Assembly: GCA_903923465.1 (NCBI GenBank)
Contig: CAIXXP010000015.1
Location: 1-54,571 of the forward strand
Reading direction: 5' to 3'
DNA from: an uncultured Sphingomonadales bacterium
GTDB taxonomy: Bacteria > Pseudomonadota > Alphaproteobacteria > Sphingomonadales > Sphingomonadaceae
Length of the DNA stretch: 54,571 bases
The notes below the pieces were generated by a model. The model was not told the DNA's origin. It ran no database searches and saw nothing but the letters and a program-made list of their open reading frames with translations. The number at the start of each line of letters is the position of its first letter. The stretch's first letter is position 1. Both the position numbers and the translations under genes were made by a program. Of this stretch, positions 50,026 to 54,571 are shown piece after piece.

Positions 50026-51249
50026 TCAGACGCGCGCCGCCTCGATTTGTGCGCGAAAGTCCACCGGCTCCGGCGGTACGAGTTCCTTCAGGCGCGGCAA
50101 GACCTCGCGGGCAAACAGCCGCATGCTGTCGGTGGTGTCTTCGTGGCTGAGATCGCCACCATGCATCATCGCGTTCAGGTGACCAAAGCCGCCCAGATAG
50201 GTGTAGCAGGCCTTGATCTGTTCGAACACCTGATCCGGCGTGCCGCCAAAACCCATGCCGGACGAGATGAGATGTTTGGGGGCATCTGCGGACGGGTTGT
50301 AGACGCTGCCATCCAGGCCAGTGGCGCGTGTGGCCCAGTTTGACCGGTCCGGATACTTCTTCATCGCCGCGACAGCCCCGGGAATCGGCATGGCGCCGGG
50401 AGGGTTCATCAGTTGCGGCGGGGTGATGCCCGAAGACCACGTCCACCCCCGCACCTTGCCCAGACGCTCCAGCCCCTCTTCCTCGGTATTGCCCAGGCCG
50501 ATCAGGGCCATATAGGCGAAGCGGTCCTGATTGGGGTTGGGCCGGCCCAGTTCGGCGCAGCGCCGGCGATAGGTGTTGAAGATGGCCAGCGCCAGATTGG
50601 CATCCACACTGGCGGCACAGACATAGCCCTGGTTGGCCACCTCCACCGCGCTGAACGGCGAGAAACACGTCACCCACACGGGCGGATGCGGGTCCTGATA
50701 GGGGCGCGGCCAGATGTTTACCTGCCGGTAGTGGAAATGCTCGCCCTCCCAGTTGAACGGACCATCGCGATAGGTCAGCGCCTTCAGGATCAGGTCGCGG
50801 GCCTCGACATAGCGGCCCGCCAGGCTGGCCGGGTTCATGTTCGACGGGGCAACCTCGGCCGGATAGCCCTTGAGCAGGCCGAATTCCAGCCGCCCGCGCG
50901 AGACGACATCGATGTAGGCCAGCTCCTCGGCAATGCCGACCGGGTCGCGCCGCATGCCGATGGTGGGGCCCAGCAGCAGGATGCGCGCCTTCTGCGTCAT
51001 CTTGGCCAGCATGGCGCCGGGCGGCATGCAGGAGGCGGTGATGCAGGTTGCGCTCGACCGATGCTCGTTGATCATGATGTCCATGCCGATCTCGTCGGCG
51101 AGCAGCCATTCGTCGAGCCGGTAGTTGATCAGATCGGCGGCGACCCGCGGATCGCAGTAGGTGTTTGGCAGCGTGCCCCGGATATACTCGTGGTCTGACC
51201 GTGGCCAGACATCGGGATAGGGGCATTCCGAGAAATAATAGGCGCGCAT
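50026..51249 (-). CDS. LLM class flavin-dependent monooxygenase
   Basis: 407 residues, longer than the other LLM proteins here and close to the type II Baeyer-Villiger/alkanal monooxygenase-like group. Seen are ECPYPDVWP near the start, NEHRSSATCITASCMPPGAMLA, LLGPTIGMRRDPVGIAEELAYIDVVSRGRLEFGLLKGYP, and RPYQDPHPPVWVTCFSP. AAGGAAAC lies upstream of the ATG. It is 28 nt downstream of the alpha/beta-hydrolase-fold gene on the same strand and thus in one operon, consistent with oxygenation then C-C or C-O bond cleavage. Substrate unknown. Confidence 0.88.
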   Translation of the reverse strand: MRAYYFSECPYPDVWPRSDHEYIRGTLPNTYCDPRVAADLINYRLDEWLLADEIGMDIMINEHRSSATCITASCMPPGAMLAKMTQKARILLLGPTIGMRRDPVGIAEELAYIDVVSRGRLEFGLLKGYPAEVAPSNMNPASLAGRYVEARDLILKALTYRDGPFNWEGEHFHYRQVNIWPRPYQDPHPPVWVTCFSPFSAVEVANQGYVCAASVDANLALAIFNTYRRRCAELGRPNPNQDRFAYMALIGLGNTEEEGLERLGKVRGWTWSSGITPPQLMNPPGAMPIPGAVAAMKKYPDRSNWATRATGLDGSVYNPSADAPKHLISSGMGFGGTPDQVFEQIKACYTYLGGFGHLNAMMHGGDLSHEDTTDSMRLFAREVLPRLKELVPPEPVDFRAQIEAARV

Positions 51250-51277
51250 CGGCGTTTCCTTCGATCAGGCCCTGCGA

Positions 51278-52090
51278 TCAGGCGGCAACCGTGGCCGGCG
51301 CGCCGGTTCCGGCAAATTCGGCAATGGCGGCGGCGAATGCTTGTGGAGCATCGAGATGTGGATGGCTGGCCGCCTGGTCGATCAGCACCATGCGGCTGTC
51401 GGCTATCCGGTCGAGATAGGCGTCGTGATTGGCACGGGTGATAAACCGGTCCTCGCGGCCGCGCAGGATCAGCGTCGGCACATCGATGCGGTGCAGCCAA
51501 TGGATGAGCTGCGGATTATGCATGAACGGCGACCAGCCATAGAAAGCCTCGGATTCCGCCCCGCGCGCCAGAACGGTCAGTTCCTCGTCGCTCTTGCCGT
51601 TGTAGGAGAGCGTCGCGTAGCGCGGATCGACGAATTCGGCGCGTGTGCGTTCTGCCGGCTCCAGCATGTGGAAATCGACGAAATCCCGGTCCTCGACCCC
51701 GCCGACCTTGATGCCGTAGGGCGCGGCCAGCACCAGCCGCCCGAGGCGTGCGGTGGAGCGCACAGCTATCTCGCTGGCGATCCAGCCCCCGAAACCGGCC
51801 CCCGCGAGGACAACGTCTTCCAGGCTCATGGCCTCCAGCAGATCGAGATAGAAATAGGCAAGATCATCGACCGAACGGAAATGCCGTGGCCGCTCGTGAC
51901 GGCCGAAGCCGGGATGGAACGGGGCGATCACCTCGAAGCGTGCGCTCAACAGGCCGAGGTGGTCGCGGGAGTGCCAATCCGGCCCCGCGCCAGAATGCAG
52001 GAAGAGCAGCGGACGCCCGCTGCCGGCGCGCAGCACGTCGGTTGTCACGCCGCCCAGACTCAGGCTTTCCAGACAGGGTTGTGCTGCCAT
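51278..52090 (-). CDS. Alpha/beta-hydrolase-fold protein lacking the nucleophile serine
   Basis: 270 residues with a complete alpha/beta-hydrolase core resembling meta-cleavage-product and lactone hydrolases (LLFLHSGAGPDWH; FHPGFGRHERP). The nucleophile elbow, normally G-x-S-x-G-G, reads LAGAGFGGW, with Gly at position 99. The acid D214 (RGREDRF) and a His near 243 (SHPHLD) remain. The codon GGT is one base from AGT, so a sequencing error or recent mutation cannot be ruled out. GGAGAG lies upstream of the ATG at 52090. It leads an operon with the LLM gene, and an IclR-type palindrome lies 25 nt upstream. Confidence 0.85.
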   Translation of the reverse strand: MAAQPCLESLSLGGVTTDVLRAGSGRPLLFLHSGAGPDWHSRDHLGLLSARFEVIAPFHPGFGRHERPRHFRSVDDLAYFYLDLLEAMSLEDVVLAGAGFGGWIASEIAVRSTARLGRLVLAAPYGIKVGGVEDRDFVDFHMLEPAERTRAEFVDPRYATLSYNGKSDEELTVLARGAESEAFYGWSPFMHNPQLIHWLHRIDVPTLILRGREDRFITRANHDAYLDRIADSRMVLIDQAASHPHLDAPQAFAAAIAEFAGTGAPATVAA

Positions 52091-52114
52091 GTGACGCTCT
52101 CCGACCCGCAACAT

Positions 52115-52130
52115 GTTCACCTATGTGAAC
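52115..52130. promoter_or_regulatory. Inverted repeat GTTCAC-CTAT-GTGAAC upstream of hydrolase-LLM operon
   Basis: Perfect 6-nt arms with the spacer CTAT. Core bases TTC-C-CTAT-G-GAA are shared with the larger repeat at 49076-49103. On the minus strand a TTGATC at 52150-52145 could be a -35, with the repeat overlapping the weak -10 region, a position suited to repression. Confidence 0.6.
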
Positions 52131-52302
52131 TTGTCCCGAATGTGGATCAATTTGGGCGGGAGTCAAGGCGCAAACGCAGATTATGCGGTTCGTGGCGATG
52201 AATGGCTCTATCCCGTCGGAGGGGAATCACGGTGCCCCATGCCGCGCGGCCCGAATAGCGGCTGCGCCCTGGCCCGTTCCGGGACTGAAAATGCCGGTTA
52301 TC

Positions 52303-52397
52303 CCGACAATTGGGGGCCGACAATTGGGGGCCGACAATTGGGGGCCGACAATGGGGGGCCGACAATGGGGGGCGCCAATGGGGGGCGCCAATGGGGG
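52303..52397 (+). repeat. G-rich tandem repeat, seven units of 12-14 nt
   Basis: Units are CCGACAATTGGGGG three times, CCGACAATGGGGGG twice, then 13- and 12-nt degenerate forms starting CGCCAATGG. Each carries a run of five or six G, so the plus strand could form G-quadruplexes. It lies between the hydrolase operon and the cupin gene; the 360-nt gap also holds the inverted repeat at 52115 and otherwise nothing I recognise. Confidence 0.9.
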
Positions 52398-52450
52398 CAG
52401 GCGCCGCCGTTGGCGCGCCACCGTTTCGGGGCGCGCCAACTCAGGCAGGT

Positions 52451-52987
52451 TCATTCCTCGTTGAAGGTGAACTTGAATTTCATGTTACATTTATCGGCGA
52501 CTTCACCCATGAACCGCATTTCGTCGTTAGTTGCCGGATAATACGGCGGAACATTGGCGGGATCGTCCGTCGGCACGGCGACGCCTTCAAAGAAGGCGGC
52601 ATGGTCGTCACCGGGCGTGGCCCAGGCGATGCAGCGCATGACATCCGGGCCGGGGTTGTGAAACTCGTGCAGGGTGCCGGCGGGGTAGCTGAGGAACTCG
52701 CCCGGCTTCAACGAATAGGGCACGCCGTTGATCACCGCGTCGAGTTGGCCCTCAAGGATGAAAAATCCTTCCGTGATCCGCTCAACATGCGGGGAAATCC
52801 GAAGGCCCGGCCCGAAGCGCAATTCAAACAGGAACAGGCGGCCATCGGTCTCGCTCGGCTCCTCCTTGAAGGTGATGGTGGCCCCCGGGGCGGCAAAGGC
52901 CCGGCCACCGTTCACGGGCAGGAATTTTACCTTGGGCTGCACCCTCACCCGCTCGCCGGCCACGGGCACCTTGGATTCTGCGTTCAT
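52451..52987 (-). CDS. Cupin domain-containing protein
   Basis: 178 residues with one cupin barrel. The first motif, G-X5-HXH-type, appears as GLRISPHVERITEGFFILEGQLD, with H about 97, and the second as PAGTLHEFHNPGPD. Partial metal-ligand sets such as this are common in cupins acting as small-molecule binders, isomerases or dioxygenases. AAGGG precedes the ATG. The upstream region is unusually AT-rich. It is the last minus-strand catabolic-type gene before the gene-free block; its reaction is not deducible. Confidence 0.82.
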   Translation of the reverse strand: MNAESKVPVAGERVRVQPKVKFLPVNGGRAFAAPGATITFKEEPSETDGRLFLFELRFGPGLRISPHVERITEGFFILEGQLDAVINGVPYSLKPGEFLSYPAGTLHEFHNPGPDVMRCIAWATPGDDHAAFFEGVAVPTDDPANVPPYYPATNDEMRFMGEVADKCNMKFKFTFNEE

Positions 52988-53581
52988 AACCCTTTTCCCT
53001 TTTCATAAAAAAATTACGCAAGTTTGTGCGGAATGTATAAATTTATGAATCTCGTTATTTTTTATTAAAAGTCACTGCGCGCGAAAAATAATGAATAATT
53101 TCTTAAAAAATTCACGAAAATATACATGAGATGAAGTCGACTATTGAAATTTCCATGTATCGTACTGCGCTATAGGCCGGCAATGGCGAGAATTGAAAAA
53201 CCATTCGGCTTGTCGTAACAGTTAAAGCGTTTTTTGCGCATAAAAAGCACGAAACGTCGCTAAGTGTCCGTTTGATTATCGTCGTGGCCATTAGGGCCGT
53301 ATTCATCGCTGTGGCAGCTTTTCTATCCCCAGATATCGGCAATTGCAAATATTCACGAATGGGCCGGTAAGTGGAGACGCCTGCACAGGATTTTGAATCA
53401 TTGCTCAGAGAACGGGCGAAGTTCAGAGAACGGGCGAATCGGTTGGGGCTGCCCATGCCGATACTGCCTGCGGGACGCACGCAAGCGCGTCGAAGACGGG
53501 ACAGGAGCACGATCGCCGCCGGTTGGTGCCGGCTTCAGCAACCGGCCCCTGCCTCGCGGGGGCAAGGGCCGGGCTTGGGGG
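52988..53581. other. Gene-free region, AT-rich in its first 200 nt
   Basis: Between the cupin start and the SnoaL-like stop there is no convincing gene. From about 52990 to 53190 the sequence is rich in A/T runs (for example ATAAATTTAT palindrome near 53036), in contrast to its GC-rich surroundings, and then returns gradually to high GC. A short 16-nt direct repeat lies at 53405-53438. Confidence 0.6.
53405..53438 (+). repeat. Direct repeat of 16 nt, period 18
   Basis: TCAGAGAACGGGCGAA occurs at 53405-53420 and again at 53423-53438 inside the gene-free block. A weak reading frame gives RERAKF-RERANR, but no gene model is supported. Confidence 0.7.
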
Positions 53582-54034
53582 TCAACCCGGCAGCGTGTTG
53601 TACAGCGCCCCCAGCTTGAACGTCACCGCACTCGTGCGCCAGCCCTGCGCGGTGCGGACATATTCCTCTTCGTAGCGGCCAACCGTGGCGCGCGGCGCGG
53701 CGCCCGCGGTTTCCGCTGAATAGGCGAGCAGCAGCCAATGGCCGGTGGCCTTGTCACCGTCGATGGTGATCAGCGGATTGTGGAAAGCGTGCCACATCCA
53801 GGCGACGGCGGGCGGCAGCGTGTTCGTGAACAGATCGATGATCGCATCGTGGCCGTGCACATGGATAAGCCCGGCCTCGATAAGGTTAAGCGAGGCATCT
53901 TCCGTGAAGACCGACAGCAGGCCGCTGGGATCACCCTTGCCACCATCGCGCACCAGCCGGTCGATAACTTCGCCATAGGTATATTTGAGGTTCGAAATCG
54001 CCGTCAGATCGTTGGGGGCGGCATAATTCGTCAT
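53582..54034 (-). CDS. SnoaL-like / nuclear transport factor 2 fold protein
   Basis: 150 residues with the NTF2 cone-fold pattern: an N-terminal helix with LKYTYGEVIDRLVRDGG, TEDASLNLIEAGLIHVHGHDAIIDLF, then beta strands HAFHNPLITIDGDKATGHWLL and VGRYEEEYVRTAQGWRTS. Such proteins serve as dehydratases, isomerases or small-molecule binders in catabolism. GAGAGG lies 8 nt before the ATG at 54034; an in-frame extension to 54127 lacks a site. An inverted repeat lies 29 nt upstream. Confidence 0.8.
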   Translation of the reverse strand: MTNYAAPNDLTAISNLKYTYGEVIDRLVRDGGKGDPSGLLSVFTEDASLNLIEAGLIHVHGHDAIIDLFTNTLPPAVAWMWHAFHNPLITIDGDKATGHWLLLAYSAETAGAAPRATVGRYEEEYVRTAQGWRTSAVTFKLGALYNTLPG

Positions 54035-54062
54035 CGGTGCATCCTCTCGTCGCGCATGGTTG

Positions 54063-54079
54063 TGTCGGCTAGCCCGACA
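54063..54079. promoter_or_regulatory. Inverted repeat TGTCGG-CTAGC-CCGACA
   Basis: Perfect 6-nt arms with a 5-nt spacer, 29 nt upstream of the SnoaL-like start. It may be an operator for that gene. Short enough to be chance. Confidence 0.35.
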
Positions 54080-54316
54080 TCCGTGGCGCGAAGACTGAGA
54101 CAAAGGCCGCGCCCCGTCAATCGCCATCTGCCGCCACCCCCGGCCCGTTCCCTTTCGCCGATTTGCTGCGGGGTATCGCGTCCCGCAGCGCTTCGCAGTC
54201 TCGGCGGTTACGTTCCCGCTGCCCGCAAATCGAGTCGTTTCCGCGCGGCATTGTAGCCATCGGGCAACAGTGTTGATGTCATGGCGGGCGGCTTAAAAGT
54301 CCGGATTTTTGTCGAT

Positions 54317-54384
54317 ATTACGGGAGCAACATCCTGAGAAAACACCCGTAATTCAGATCGTTCAACGGGTTCATTATGTCCCGT
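54317..54384. repeat. Cluster of ACGGG/CCCGT inverted motifs
   Basis: ATTACGGG (54317-54324) pairs with CCCGTAAT (54345-54352), and ACGGG (54365-54369) with CCCGT (54380-54384). They lie 70-140 nt from the IS end and could be operators or remnants of an older element. Confidence 0.4.
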
Positions 54385-54454
54385 AGTAAATGCTGGCGGG
54401 AGTTCAGCACAAGTGTGAAGTCGCATCTCGGGTTAGTCCTTGACATAAAAACAC

Positions 54455-54571
54455 TGAACCGCCCCGGGATTGCCGGAGGCCATTTGGTTTAAGTTACGCG
54501 GCCATGGGGGCGTCGTCCAGCATGGCGTAGTATCGTTGTTCGGCTTCGGCGGGCGGGATGTTGCCGATGGG
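54455..54571 (-). mobile_element. IS3-family insertion sequence, right end (cut by window edge)
   Basis: The terminal TGAACCGCCCCGGG at 54455 is the type of end sequence seen in IS3-group elements of sphingomonads, and it is followed 26 nt later by the stop of a transposase gene. The remainder lies beyond the window, so copy size and second end are unknown. Confidence 0.75.
54494..54571 (-). CDS. IS3-family transposase (OrfB), C-terminal 25 residues
   Basis: Partial gene: only the last 25 codons and a TAA stop are inside the window. The peptide GNIPPAEAEQRYYAMLDD matches the conserved C-terminus of IS3-family OrfB transposases (N-IPPaEaE). The DDE catalytic core would lie outside. It marks the edge of the catabolic island and a possible route of gene transfer. 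Confidence 0.85.
   Translation of the reverse strand, partial: PIGNIPPAEAEQRYYAMLDDAPMAA

Larger units (their letters stand above)
54035..54454. other. Gene-free region between SnoaL-like gene and IS element
   Basis: No gene is supported. It contains the inverted repeat at 54063-54079 and four ACGGG/CCCGT motifs at 54317-54384. A TTGACA at 54440 has no matching -10. Confidence 0.5.

Noticed and set aside
52303..52397. CRISPR array
   Set aside because: Units are 12-14 nt and directly adjacent, without unique spacers and no cas genes nearby.
53112..53510. 132-codon minus-strand frame in the gene-free block
   Set aside because: Spans the AT-to-GC transition, with no ribosome site, no domain and odd composition.
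54440..54445. TTGACA near the IS end as a promoter -35
   Set aside because: No -10 at 16-18 nt, and it would read antisense into the transposase.

Overview
The window is GC-rich chromosomal DNA, almost fully coding, with Shine-Dalgarno sequences before most genes. Its content points to an aerobic alphaproteobacterium, most likely a sphingomonad such as Novosphingobium or Sphingobium: TonB receptor, OmpA, intracellular PHA depolymerase, many acyl-CoA dehydrogenases, SDRs, luciferase-like (LLM) flavoenzymes, and P450 and Rieske oxygenases. This is inferred from gene families; there is no rRNA or other marker gene. I saw no tRNA, rRNA or CRISPR.

Region 1 (62-14414) is catabolic. A minus-strand set holds a tandem class III CoA-transferase, a class-3 aldehyde dehydrogenase, a zinc alcohol dehydrogenase and two overlapping acyl-CoA dehydrogenases. 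A TetR regulator is divergent from it. On the plus strand follow an SDR, a carboxymuconolactone decarboxylase-like protein, an LLM oxidoreductase and a second SDR; on the minus strand a third SDR, a CrtC/AttH-like protein of unknown role and an APH-type kinase. Together they suggest oxidation of an alcohol to an acid, CoA activation and beta-oxidation-like steps on a terpenoid-, steroid- or alicyclic-like substrate.

Region 2 (14660-35617) is mainly envelope and housekeeping: a secreted M1-like metallopeptidase, a phage-tailspike-like beta-helix protein divergent from a secreted glycoside hydrolase, a GST, PHA depolymerase, an MscS channel, a translationally coupled TonB receptor-YfiR-hybrid kinase operon, a DUF4142 protein, a 744-residue protein of unknown function, OmpA, and a subtilase divergent from an ECF sigma/anti-sigma pair.

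Region 3 (35790-54034) is a second, larger catabolic island: PEP-mutase/isocitrate-lyase-like enzyme, three LLM flavoenzymes, an HSL-type esterase, P450, aldo/keto reductase, an acyl-CoA dehydrogenase pair, Rieske oxygenase plus ferredoxin, two IclR regulators, an HsaA-like flavin oxygenase, an alpha/beta-hydrolase-fold protein lacking its nucleophile serine, a cupin and a SnoaL-like protein. Two inverted repeats with the same TTC(G/A)C-CTAT-G(C/T)GAA core lie upstream of the two operons flanking the second IclR gene, which gives a concrete regulon hypothesis. A perfect FNR-type box lies upstream of the Rieske oxygenase. The island ends with a G-rich minisatellite, an AT-rich gene-free block, and the end of an IS3-family element cut by the window edge.
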